A stretch of 64,000 nucleotides of DNA from Triatoma infestans (taxonomy: Eukaryota; Arthropoda; Insecta; Hemiptera; Reduviidae), in contig JAAEAF010006601.1 in the NCBI GenBank assembly GCA_011037195.1, forward strand, positions 16,003 through 80,002. The letters run 5' to 3'. Below, in pieces: positions 1 through 9,859 of the stretch. Position 1 is the stretch's first letter. Each line of letters begins with the position of its first letter. The notes below the pieces were generated by a model that did not search any database, had not been told where the DNA came from, and worked only from the letters and a program-made list of their open reading frames with translations. The translations under genes and the position numbers were made by a program.

Positions 1-699
1 TTAATATTATTAAACGTAATCGAAAAAATTGTATAAAAATAAAAAAAAGATAATAAACCAAAAATTCAGCCTCTGGGCAGAATAAAATCTCAACAGGTAA
101 TCTAATATTACTAAAGGAAAACTGTTTATAAGAACTTGATATACGAGTAAGTTGTTAATAATATTAAATAAGGAATAGATGTTTATTTTTTTATTTAAAA
201 AATCTTAGTTCGATATTCCCAAAAAATAAAATTGTGTTATGAGGGCCTCCGGATCACCTAACACTAAAACATTCAAAAATCTAATGATCAATATGTCTAG
301 TTGTACCAAGAGTTTTCTTTTAGTAAGTCCACGACCGAAGTTAATCTCTCAAGAGAATGAAATACATTCTCCTTATATTTCACTGATAAGATTTATATGC
401 AGTCCAAAGATTTCCTACTATCTTATTCTTTGATGAAGTTTCCCAAATCTGCCTTATCTCCCAGCCTTAGACACATAAAAAGGGCCTTTTTTCACTAAAA
501 AGTGCTTTATCCTGCCTTATCTAATCGATGAGAAATCCTACACGGCTTTAGTCACAATTGTTAAGTGATTTGGTTTAAAACATTATCTGAGATAAAGCAT
601 CACTTAAATGTTATTACATTGGTTATTACTTCTCTATCTACCTGGCCTCAAACATTAGTGCAACTAAAGGAGTTTAAATATTTTACTATAAAAATCTCA
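1..699. other. AT-rich DNA, no gene seen
   Basis: Very AT-rich sequence with only short random open frames. I see no protein motif, no RNA gene and no recognisable repeat up to the solo LTR that follows. Confidence 0.5.
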
Positions 700-867
700 A
701 TACTGTAACAACAGTTCTCCGCCCGGCCACCAGGTTTGCACCAAGTGGACCTTTCACTAGGGAGGCACACCCCCACTACACTAGGACTCTCCTACTCCAC
801 TACAGAGGGGAGAACTTTCACCGGCTAGACCCGCCTACTGGACACCATCCCTACCACCTCAGAATCG

Positions 868-875
868 TATATAAG
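868..875 (+). promoter_or_regulatory. LTR TATA box
   Basis: TATATAAG in the solo LTR, followed by GGGGCC. Its place in the first half of the LTR fits a U3 core promoter with transcription starting about 30 bases downstream. Whether it is active is unknown. Confidence 0.5.
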
Positions 876-987
876 GGGCCATCCACGACCAGAATAATCG
901 GAGAGAGAGAAGTACTCAGCGATTAGAAACTCTTCTAATAGTTTTGGCGCTAGCTAGGCAGGCCCTTAACTAACTTCTCAGAGCATC

Positions 988-1101
988 TGCGCTAGGCAAG
1001 AGAGCCAGGCCGTTTGTTCGTACAACGATCACCGATAAGTAGTGTGCGCTAGGCAAGAGGGCCAGGCCACTCTACTCGACGAGCGACGATTGACAATCTG
1101 T
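988..1101 (+). repeat. Internal 57-bp duplication in the solo LTR
   Basis: TGCGCTAGGCAAGAG followed by G/A-GCCAGGCC occurs at 988 and again at 1045, a period of 57 bases. The two copies differ by a few substitutions after the shared core. It lies downstream of the TATA box, in the likely R/U5 part. Confidence 0.6.
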
Positions 1102-1394
1102 GTCACTCCCTGAGCGAACAGATTGGTCATAGCAACCATTTACTGTATATGCTTTTCAGAATATATGTAACATTTTACTAAGTGTGCTTTGACATTTACT
1201 GGGTGTATTTTATTTGCAGAATCACGAATCCTAGTTCACCACACCCCCGGGATATTTATTCTGGGAGTGTGTTATAATACACAATATGCATCCAAATTGC
1301 TCAAATTTAAATACGTTTAGGAAGATTTCAGTCAACCAGAAGTACTATTTTACTGAAAGGATTCTTTTTTTGTTTTACTTAAGCCTTCAAGCCT

Positions 1395-1610
1395 TTACAT
1401 TTACTGCAAGAATTCACTCCCCTGTAGGGGCAATGACGCTTTTGACCCAGCATTGTGAGAAAAAGAGGAGAGCAACGGTTAACAGCCAATCTTGGCCAGA
1501 AATAAAGGGCGATGGGAATAGTGCCGTTTTCACCATACGTCCTCCTCCCCAATAAAAATTCGTCGTCTGGCAAGCCATGATTCTTCATGGGCCATTGCGC
1601 CAAAAGTTAA
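1395..1610 (+). mobile_element. Diverged tRNA-derived SINE, family 1
   Basis: Aligns by eye with the SINEs at 16711-16970 and 29562-29816 read on the minus strand. Shared landmarks are TTTGACCCAGCAT, the phrase CGTCTGGCAAGCC, and TTCATGGGCCATTGCGCC near the 3' end. The tRNA-like head is poorly preserved, only CAAGAATTCA being recognisable, so this is the oldest of the family-1 copies. Nothing coding is implied; the short open frames on both strands here are chance. Confidence 0.55.
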
Positions 1611-1977
1611 TTTTTCCTTAAACTAAAACGCTTCCGAAGTTTTTCATTAAAATTTGTAACTAAAATTTGAATACAGAATTAAATTTGACTGAAAAAATTG
1701 CTATATCTTTTAATAAGAAACTGTCAGGCAAACAAATCGTGATATGAACACAAACGACTTTATCTCACCAAGCAATTTACGCAGTTTTGAATTATTTATT
1801 TATACGGATTATTATCTATCCACATCAAACGTATAGTATCCGAAAAATAATTTGGCAAAAAGGCTGTAATTCCAATAAACCGATTTTCTTCAACTTTAGA
1901 ATTTTGACAACATCCCAAACGCGATTTTTTTTATGCCGTTCACCCCAATCAAACACATACTCAGATATATGTATATA

Positions 1978-2885
1978 TACGAGGGTCATTCAATAAGTAA
2001 CGAGATAAATCGCTGTAGCCCTAAAAAAATGATTTATTCAATCAATACGGAAACTTTGGCTACTTTTCAACATAGTCCCAAACAACATTTATACACTTGT
2101 CCAATTGATCTATTCTAAATTGTGTATGCCTCTGGCATAAAATTCTTTGGGTTGATCTTGAAGCTACTTTTGCATCTGATTTTTAACTTCTTCATTGGAT
2201 TGAAAATGTTTCCCACGTAGAGCCTCTTTAAGGGATCCAAACAAATGGAAGTCCGATGGGGCGAGGTCGGGGCTATAGTGGGAATGTGGAAGGATCTCTC
2301 ACCCCACTTTGGCTGATTTGAAACCTGGTTTCTTTGTGGGCGTCCGTAAGTTGTCTTGCACTGCAGCTTATTCTGAATAATGTTATATGGATAGTTCCAA
2401 CACTCATGTGCACTTCTTCAGCTTTCAGTTCAACAGTAATCACCTGGTGCCCTGAATTAACGCGTTAATGCGAGATTCGAGGGAGGAAATTACAACTTCA
2501 ACCGGTCGCCCACTTCGTTGCTCATCACAGACATTTACACGGCCACTTTTAAACTGTTCTATACATTTGTAAACGTTCGGACGGTTCAAACAATTATTCC
2601 CGTACACTTTCAACATTCTTTCGTAGATTTCACTACCTTTAATACCCTCTGCAACTGAAAATCTAATTACTCAGCGTTGCTCTTCTGACGGTGCAATGTT
2701 CGAGCGGACACGCCATTGTATCCTGAATACTTTTGAGGTTATGCTTACCAAATACTCTCGAACAGAATTGATAAGAAACTAGGTACAAGGATGCCAATTT
2801 GACGCACTGAAACTATTGTTTTGGTTAAAAAAACCGTTTTTGAGCAACAGTGATTTGTCTCGTTACTTATTGAATCACCCTGGTA
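1978..2885 (-). mobile_element. mariner deletion derivative 1
   Basis: A 908-bp element bounded by TACGAGGGTCATTCAATAAG on the left and its inverted, slightly diverged match on the right, flanked by TA (1976-1977 and 2886-2887), the usual mariner target. The minus strand keeps parts of a transposase: the N-terminal helix-turn-helix region read from about 2700 down to 2430, then a jump to the C-terminal stretch encoding DFHLFGSLKEAL near 2235. The central catalytic part is missing and several stops are present, so no transposase can be made. Intact mariners are about 1.3 kb. It is the same family as 15314-16230 but with a different internal deletion. Confidence 0.8.
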
Positions 2886-2894
2886 TATATTATG

Positions 2895-3095
2895 AGGAAG
2901 GAACTGGTCTAGTAACGCGAGATTCCGGGTTCGTGTCTAGTAGATTTCCCTTCCTAGGAGCCTCTACAGTTCACTGTCCGGTGAAGGGCAGTGTTTTTAA
3001 CAAGAACACTTTCTGGGCCGACAGTATACTGAGAAGGCTGCGGCCGCTAATGACCATAAATGTTATGCGTCATAAATTAATAAACAAAATAACTT
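2895..3095 (+). mobile_element. tRNA-derived SINE, family 2, diverged
   Basis: A tRNA-like B-box segment (CGGGTTCGTGTC) is followed by the family-2 body: CCTAGGAGCCTCTACAG, TTCACTGTCCGGTGA, AACACT, and CGCTAATGACCATAAATGTT before an A/T-rich tail. It matches the bodies at 8248 and 48048. It begins right next to the right end of mariner copy 1. Confidence 0.65.
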
Positions 3096-3199
3096 ATACT
3101 ATATATATATTTAATTAATTAAATAGTATTGCGTAATTTGATTGAAAATTATATTTCAATCACTTTTGATTGTAAATTTGAACTCTTCACTAAATTTAG

Positions 3200-3595
3200 T
3201 TGTTTTTTTTTTCATTTATTTGAAAATTGACAACTGCTGGTACGCTTGCGTAACCAGCAACAAGTAAATGAGATGACTTACAATCACGGGAATGGAGAAA
3301 TCACCCAGTGGTGACCCTCCACATTATTTCGCTGCGCACTTATAAGAGATCACGAGGTCACTGCCGCCTCAGTCGTCGAGGAGGGTTATCTGGAATGGCT
3401 GCTGAGGAAAGTTGGTGAATTAATGGATTGTGATGATGTGCGAGACGGGTGTGAAATTTGCGGTATCGTATTTGGACCAGGTCACTTATAAATGGAATCT
3501 GGAGATCGGAATGTATTGTCAGGTTAGAAACGTAAAATGGAGCATTGGTTATACAACGGAGTATTTTGGATTGTAGGGTTTGGAGGCGGCGGATG
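3200..3595 (-). mobile_element. 3' end of a Jockey-type LINE (fragment)
   Basis: Matches, with many changes, the 3' part of the better-preserved Jockey copy at 24069-25069, in the same (minus) orientation. Shared landmarks are CGCCTCAG, GGGTTATCTGGAATGGCT and GAAACGTAAAATGGAGCAT. The T-rich run near 3205-3220 fits the complement of a poly-A tail. Only the extreme C-terminus and 3' UTR are represented. Confidence 0.55.
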
Positions 3596-3599
3596 AAAT

Positions 3600-4440
3600 T
3601 TAGTTTTAAAAAAATAATTTTCCATTATATATTGCAGAGTTTATTTATTTTTACTGTTTAATGTAAAACTTACTTTTTATTTTTAATTTATGATTTTAAA
3701 AGCCTAGATGAAAACTTGTGAGTGGAAACTTGGAAAATATTGATGCCATCAAACGGAACATATATTATCACATCTTTACTATCCTACACGTGTAATAATG
3801 AAACACGTCGTAGGTATATAACTCTCATTAAAATAGTTCATATCCCCTGTAATATAGCACACATTGCTTCATCAGGATAGATATGGGTTTATTAGCCCAT
3901 CTCGTAAAATTAAAATCTTTTATAAGATACATTAAACTTATGAAAGTATGGACAGTAGTGGTTGTTATTTTTAGAAGAGTATGGATAATAAGTAATATAA
4001 AAAATACTTAATGAAGTGTTGTAATATGAAACTTCTTATAAGAGGGCTTGTTTTTTATTTTTTTGGTATGACTTATTTTATTTCGTTTTAACTTGCAAAA
4101 ATTAATCATATATGTATTATTAAAGCCACAAATTTAATTAAATCATAAGTGAAATTCTTCCATGATTACAAAAATTTTCAGGCCAGTCCAATGAGAGGAA
4201 AGCCACATTAAAATAACTAGAATATTTGTTCAGAGGAATGCAAATAATATTATAATGGGGCTTTTCATACAATTCAATTTTCAAACTTGTCTCGCTTGAA
4301 CTGAATGCTGCTATTCTAATAATTGGATTATAGTCAAGGTTTTTTTTATTCATTTTATTTTATAGTTCATAAACTTTCAAAACTGAGGAATGGGGGGGAT
4401 ACTAATTACTCTGTAAAAAAGGAAGTATTATAATCGTAAC
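3600..4440. other. No gene seen
   Basis: AT-rich sequence with no motif I recognise. It ends at the first long copy of the DR1 repeat. Confidence 0.4.
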
Positions 4441-4447
4441 AATTTTT

Positions 4448-5395
4448 ACTTTCTCTTCCTCCTAGTAAGAGGAAGTATTTTAATCGTGTCAAATTTTTGA
4501 TATCGTGTTTTCACCGGAAATATCCGTTTTGAGGTCCCCTAAGTCCAAAAAAGTGGTTTTTAGCAAATGGTCTCTTGTGTGTGAACAGCATAGCTCAAAA
4601 ACGAAAAATCGTAAAAAGTTCAAACTTGATATTCCGTTTGGGTATCACCATGGGATCCGACAATACGTTATCTGTCAAAATTCCTCAACCGGACGTACCA
4701 CTTTACTGAATGTTTTGGTTTTTTTTTTTTTTCATTTTTTTGCAATTTTCTCAAAAATGGCTTCAATAATTTTCTTTAAAGTTAAGTATATCAACTACAC
4801 ATACAATGATCTATAATTTTTATTTGAAACATTTCTCCGGGAAAAATGCATTTAAGGGCACTTTTGGGGGAGGGGTCTAAAGTGTTATTTCAGTTTTTAT
4901 TACACAATTCTATCATCTAAATAATAATAATTAGAATTAAATAAGTTATTGAAATTCCGTGATTGAAGAAAAAAAATCAGATGACCGGAAGTGAGTTTTT
5001 TATTGAAAAGTATTTTTTTCAATAATGTTCTGCTAGTTTTCTAAAACGGCTTCAACGATTTTTTTTTTAAACTTAAGTATGTGAACTAAACATACTTATA
5101 AAGAGCTATAACTTTTATTTGAAACATTTCTCCGGATATCTTGGTTGATTATACAATTCTACCATCTAGACCCAAAATTAATTAGAAATAAATAGAAGGT
5201 CCAAAATACTGAGTTTCAAAAAAAAATTAGTAAAACCGGAAGTGCGCTTTTACTGAACATTTTTTTTCAGTTTTCGCGATTTTCTCCATAAAAAATTCCG
5301 ATGAATTTCAATTAAATTTATTTATACTAACTATAAATTAATTTTAAAAATTGGAGTAAGAGAAAGTTGTGTGAGTGTTTCACACCAGATTTTTC
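4448..5395 (+). repeat. DR1 dispersed repeat, long copy
   Basis: Begins ACTTTCTCTT-CTCC and ends GGAGTAAGAGAAAGT, an inverted pair of about 15 bases, followed by GTGTGAGTGTTTCACACCAG and a T-run that recurs in other copies. The interior holds about three degenerate tandem units, each starting ACCGGA-GT. Each runs through a T-run and a TTTTCTC/TTCTCCAAAA segment to CATTTCTCCGG (starts near 4688, 4983 and 5233). No coding frame is conserved. It could be a non-autonomous DNA transposon, but I could not fix a target duplication. Confidence 0.6.
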
Positions 5396-5399
5396 GAAA

Positions 5400-6200
5400 T
5401 TCAGTTTTTAACGAATATATGTTTTCGAAAATATCTTTTTATCGGAAAATCCTTATATGCTTACATTGTAATGATATTATTTATCAAAATATATTAAAAA
5501 TTATTTAAATAAAAATGCTATCCAAAGGGTTCAGCACAGTGCAATAGGTAGGGTTCAGTTGGTAAGGAAATTTATTTTGATGCGTTTATTAAAGAATTTA
5601 TTTAAACCATATATTTGTAATAATATAATTTATTAACACAAAGTAAAGAAATTACAAAAAAAAAATTACGTCTACACTAGGTGTCGGAAATAGAGCGTTT
5701 CTCAAGCCCTCTATCCAGCGGAAGGACTCTAGTACTAACACATTAACATTACAACATATGTCAAGAAAAACTACATGAACGCAAAAACTACAGGAATCTG
5801 AAACTTGAAATACCATTGCCGCATTTGACCCGAAGTTTTCTGTCAAAAAAACCATCAAATGGAAATACGAAATTTCGAAACTGCGAAATGCGATTTCCTT
5901 TAAACGATGTTGTCTTTCTACAATATCACTTTTATTTGAACATATTTTCCAGGAAAGTTAATGTTTCGTGAGTTTTGAGGTGATTGCAAGGCTAAGCTTT
6001 TCTCTTCTAAAGTGGCATTTCTAAAATAGTTTCAAATTTTGACGGGGAAGTCAAAGCGATCCTTCTCGATCTAAGAAAGCTGCAGGACGTAAAAAATAAA
6101 AAAATTACTTTTCTAAATAGATACAAAGTAACAATTCAAGCTTTAACCAGTAATATTATTATTATACCGGGTGCCTGGTGGCGTGGGACCTAAGCCTATA
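5400..6200. other. No gene seen
   Basis: AT-rich, with scattered short frames only. I recognise no repeat family with confidence. Confidence 0.35.
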
Positions 6201-6960
6201 TGGCTTTTATCCCCCCCGATGCCACCCCATATCATCCCCTTAAATAATCTCCTCCGATAGCTTACCGGTCAGTCTACAATATCCCAAGATATCCTTTAAC
6301 TCCAACTCGCCCACGCAAACCTGCAAGAGTGGTGCCCTCCCAAATACGCGAAACCTAGTCACCAGTGAAACGGAGACTGATGTAATGACATGGCAAAGTC
6401 ATTGACATCGGCAAAGTACGATGATGTAATGACATGGCAAAGTCATTGACATCGGCAAAGTACGCCAAAGAAATAATCAACAAAGGGTGAAAACAGTAAC
6501 ACTGTTGGCCGCCGACAGCCGCGGTCAACCAAACAAACACAAAGCCTTTTCATCAATTCTCACCTCAAAGGCAGGCACCGCGATAAGTATGGCCACTAAA
6601 TAAGGTCAGAAAACTACGAAGGTCGCACAAGGCCGCACACTAAGACAGATATCTTGGTGTGAGTGTGAACAACAGTATATAAAAACCCTATGATATACGA
6701 CGAAAGCATTATTATATCATCTACGACCAAACTATACACGAGCGGCAATTCACAGTTATATTCAATTTATCCTTCTCGTAGTTGTGCACTTTAGTTCGTT
6801 ATTTTAACCATTCTAAATTATCAGCTATTTATCTTCTATTTATTATTAAGTATTTTATTATAGTTACTAGTTACCATTTATCACGTTTAAATTATTGTTA
6901 AAATACAGTTTATTTTTATACAAAAAACCGTTTAATAATTCGAGCGCTAACTTCCAAATC
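6200..6960 (+). other. LTR-like promoter region, unassigned
   Basis: A block richer in GC than its surroundings, with a 44-bp tandem duplication, a TATA-like CAGTATATAAAAACC near 6674 and an AT-rich segment after it. That layout resembles an LTR, but I could not find paired termini or a target duplication. Confidence 0.3.
6378..6464 (+). repeat. 44-bp unit repeated twice
   Basis: TGATGTAATGACATGGCAAA... starts at 6378 and again at 6422. The copies are virtually identical down to GGCAAAGTACG, which implies a recent tandem duplication. Confidence 0.85.
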
Positions 6961-7019
6961 TCTCAAACTAACTTCCGCCCTCTTCAAGACATCTGCTACT
7001 CCAGGAATCACACATCAAC

Positions 7020-7258
7020 CAATTCCATTACATCTAATATCTGATTCCATTACACTGACATGAATAGTGATACACCGTTTCCCTGACTCCATCATCGCAA
7101 TTCTGACAAATGGGACTAGACGTCCTCCCTATGTTAAACAAGTGACTAGACATCCAAGTGTGTCCATCACTACCCCCTCCAAGGTCCTCAGACCTGTCCT
7201 ACTAAGTAACCATATTGCAAGGATCTAACTGAAAGTCATCCTCTCATATATCTAAATA
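7020..7258 (-). mobile_element. LINE C-terminal fragment (zinc-binding end)
   Basis: The minus strand encodes a stretch with HTWMSSHLFNIGRTSSPICQ and then a C-x2-C ... H ... C cluster. This is typical of the C-terminal zinc-binding region of insect LINE polymerases in the I/R1/Jockey group. It is short, with stops on both sides. It lies head-on with the plus-strand LINE remnant that follows. Confidence 0.5.
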
Positions 7259-7269
7259 AGTTCAGGAAA

Positions 7270-7860
7270 CGAAGTTGCCCTTAAACCTTCAATGCATCCG
7301 TGGAATACCAGGAAATGATAAGGTTGACCAATTAGCGAAGAGTGAAGCACAAAAGACAAAGCCAATTCTTTCCCTTAACTTTCATATAGCAAAAAGGATT
7401 AGCTAGGAATTTAACAATATAAAACCGCAGAAAAAAAAATGTATAAGCAACCGGACACAGGACAAAATTTGGGCAGTTCTAACGGATAAGGAAAACTACG
7501 TACCCCCACTCCCCACCCCACTTTACCAAGAAGAGACGCAATAGTAGTATGTTTCAGAGCCCAGATTGGACATTACTATATCTCAACTCCCATTGGATAG
7601 GAAGTTAGAAGAAACCCAACTTGTACTCTGTGTTGTCAAACGTCAGTGATTTTTCAGCATCTTGACACATGTCCTCATTTGCGCCAAATGGACGAAGATG
7701 TACATGGCAGCTTCTTTGCCATAAAAGACCAGGCGTAAAGGAAAAAACAAACAAACTTTTAAACAGTGATTTAAAACGTCCTTAAAATTAAGGTGGATTA
7801 AAAACATTGCTAAAACTTTAGTTTATTTATTTATTCGTTTTACATCTCTGTATAAAAAAA
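7270..7860 (+). mobile_element. I/R1-type LINE remnant: RNase H end and zinc cluster
   Basis: The plus strand encodes RGIPGNDKVDQLAKSEA, the end of a LINE RNase H domain with its last catalytic Asp. About 90 codons later, after frame changes, comes CTLC ... FQHLDTC, the zinc cluster usually found at the polymerase C-terminus. Stops interrupt it and it has no reverse transcriptase. An A/T-rich 3' region follows. Non-functional remnant. Confidence 0.6.
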
Positions 7861-8247
7861 AGTGTGTAAATAACATATGGTGGTGACTTGACTTGACAAA
7901 GCCAACAAAATAATAAAACAAAAAAAATTTAAACTGAAATAAATATAACTTTTACAATAGCTTAAAAATAAAAATATACGAAATAATGGTGGAATAACGT
8001 AAATATAAATAGTACAAAAATAACATAAATATAAATTTATTTTTGTGATTCACTATAACAAATTTTAGTAAATACTATGTATTATTTATTTAACAAAAAA
8101 AAAATCTCAATTTTTAAAAAATAATAAACTAAATGAAATAATAAATAATCATAAATTTGCTATTCCGTAGTAATGTTGGTATAATAATAATATAATACGC
8201 TGATTTTAATTAAATTTATATTTACTTATATGTTTAATTCTGTAACA

Positions 8248-8442
8248 GGGAAAGGATTAGCTCAGTGGTTAGCGTGTTGGACTCCCACGCGGAGGTCCGG
8301 GGTTCGAGTCCAGTGCTTGCCCCTTAGATTTTTTTCTTCCTGGGAGCCTCTACAGCTCATTGTTCGCTGATGGACAGTAGTGTTGTCTGTAGCGAGAGAA
8401 CACTGTCCGTAGACCGGCTGTGCATTGAGAAAGCTCAGTATA
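8248..8442 (+). mobile_element. tRNA-derived SINE, family 2
   Basis: GGATTAGCTCAGTGGTTAGC is an RNA polymerase III A-box region and GGGGTTCGAGTCC a B box, together a tRNA-like head. The body continues with CCTGGGAGCCTCTACAGCTC, ATGGACAGTAGTGTTGTCTG and GAGAACACTGTCC, as in the copies at 28021 and 48048. It stops at 8442, where Harbinger copy 1 begins. The expected SINE 3' tail was not found beyond that element, so this copy is truncated. It is not a host tRNA gene because the tRNA-like head is fused to the repeated body. Confidence 0.8.
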
Positions 8443-8445
8443 TTA

Positions 8446-9260
8446 AGCGGCGTTTACACGATCAATATTATTGTCAATACCAGTATTGACAATATTTCCA
8501 TCAATACTCATACTAACCACTATCAATATTTCATTACTTTACACGATCAATATTATTGACAATACTAGTTACTATTTCTGCCACTAGGAGAGTGTATTTA
8601 CGTGTTTATACTCCATCAGTCTAGTTGTTTTTTGTTAACCTATAAAACATGAATAATCGTGATAAAGCTTGCTTAGCCATTATTTTGGCGCTTGGCATTA
8701 AGCGTAAAGTGAAACGAAAACTGTGGATGAAGGAATGGTTAAAGAAGAGGGAACAATATTCACATTTAGTGCTTCTAAATGAAATAAGCGTCAGCGACAC
8801 TGCTGATTTCATAAACTACTTCAGAATGGATGAACCTACCTTCAACAAATTGTTGAAGATGATTGAACCATTTTTGAAAAAACAAAAAAATAATATGTGA
8901 GAAACCATAAGTGTTAAGGAAAGATTAGCCTTAACACTTAGATACCTCTATAACAATCATTCAAATGCAAATGGTGCACCTAACCTAACCTATAAGAATA
9001 GTATCGCTTTTTTTTTTACCGGTAAGTTGCAACGTTGGATAAAACTATTGAACTGACTAATAGCGGAAATATTGGCCCCGCCCCTAAACCAATAATATTG
9101 TCGATATCCCCTCCAATTCTCAGTATTGATAGAAAATCTGAATTTCATCAATACTCTTGTCAATACCGACCATCAATACTTTTTTAACACTTTACACGAT
9201 CAATATTATTGTCAATACTCTAAAGTATTGTCAATACTATTGATCGTGTAAACGCCGCTT
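8446..9260 (+). mobile_element. Harbinger (PIF) deletion derivative, copy 1
   Basis: An 815-bp element with terminal inverted repeats starting AGCGGCGTTTACACGATCAA and flanked by TTA on both sides (8443-8445, 9261-9263), the 3-bp target duplication typical of PIF/Harbinger. Each end carries a second inward copy of the ACGATCAATATTATTG motif, so the terminal repeat is doubled. It keeps the start of a transposase frame but lacks the DDE catalytic region and any partner MADF/Myb gene. The element at 22720-23534 is exactly as long and nearly identical, in the opposite orientation. Confidence 0.9.
8649..8900 (+). pseudogene. Harbinger transposase N-terminus (HARBI1-like), truncated
   Basis: An 83-codon frame inside Harbinger copy 1 encodes a Lys/Arg-rich N-terminus (IKRKVKRKLWMKEWLKKREQ) followed by FRMDEPTFNKLLKMIEPFL. 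This resembles the segment before the DDE domain of HARBI1-type transposases, which are usually 350 or more residues. The TGA at 8898-8900 is an Arg codon (AGA) in the sister copy. The frame after the stop would encode ISVKERLALTLRYL, another family-typical segment, so the stop is a point mutation in an already deleted gene. Confidence 0.7.
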
Positions 9261-9263
9261 TAT

Positions 9264-9600
9264 ACATAACTTACACGGTAATGAAATGTATTAAAGGTAG
9301 AATTAGGAGCACGTTCATTATCAAGGGGGTACGTAACCTTTTTGTACCCTATAGCACTTTCGGGTAAATTGACAAGGTGGTGGCCACCATGTATTTTTTC
9401 AAAGCAAATTTCTAGTTAGTCATAGTTAATAATATTTATAATTTACAGGAAAAATTAAAATTAATAATAAAAGTATAATTTTAACATCATATAAATATTC
9501 TTTTATTTAAAATAATATGCATAACAATTATTAACGCAAACAAAATTTATATTACGCAAAAATTCTTACAAAAAAAAAATTATATAACAATTTCAAATTT
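9264..9600. other. No gene seen
   Basis: AT-rich spacer without recognised features. Confidence 0.35.
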
Positions 9601-9634
9601 AGTGTAACCTATGGGCATTGCATTTTTCATTAGC

Positions 9635-9850
9635 CACTGCCTTTATGATTGATGATCAATACCGCCGGTTCGTAAACGACTGTGAAAACTAAATTTCCTC
9701 TGTGCAAGTCTATATTGTCACACTGTCTGAAAAACGCATCTTGAAGATGGGCGAACGCCCGAAACCGATCGATTACCACAAAATGAAAACCACGGAAAAT
9801 GTCTCTGATGCTTTCCAGCTCTCCGGAACCAACCACCACAAACCAACCTC
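9635..9850 (+). repeat. FB1 foldback family, single arm
   Basis: Matches the right arms at 48285, 50870 and 54580: CTGTGCAAGTCTATATTGTC, then TTGAAGATGGGCGAACGCCC, then GAAACCGATCGAT, ending TTTCCAGCTCTCCGGAACCA. The hairpin GGGCGAACGCCC followed by GAAA is intact. The CUGA box of the hammerhead-like core has become TTGA. The partner arm is absent here. Confidence 0.6.
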
Positions 9851-9859
9851 ATGATGAGT

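Larger units (their letters stand above)
704..1276 (+). mobile_element. Solo LTR with 4-bp target duplication
   Basis: A 573-bp, comparatively GC-rich block that starts TGTAAC and ends GTTATA, an imperfect inverted pair. The four bases ATAC lie immediately before it (700-703) and after it (1277-1280), which fits an integrase-made TSD. A TATA box at 868-875 is followed by a purine-rich stretch. A 57-bp unit is repeated inside it. There is no gag or pol coding and no second LTR, so this is a solo LTR, probably left by LTR-LTR recombination. The superfamily is not certain; a 4-bp TSD fits Ty3/gypsy. The TG...TA termini match those of LTR family A elsewhere in the window. Confidence 0.75.

Noticed and set aside
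8248..8330. Possible tRNA gene (A and B boxes)
   Set aside because: Fused to a repeated body found in at least three other places, and the 3' half of a tRNA is absent; it is a SINE head. The same applies to 28021-28095 and 48048-48118.
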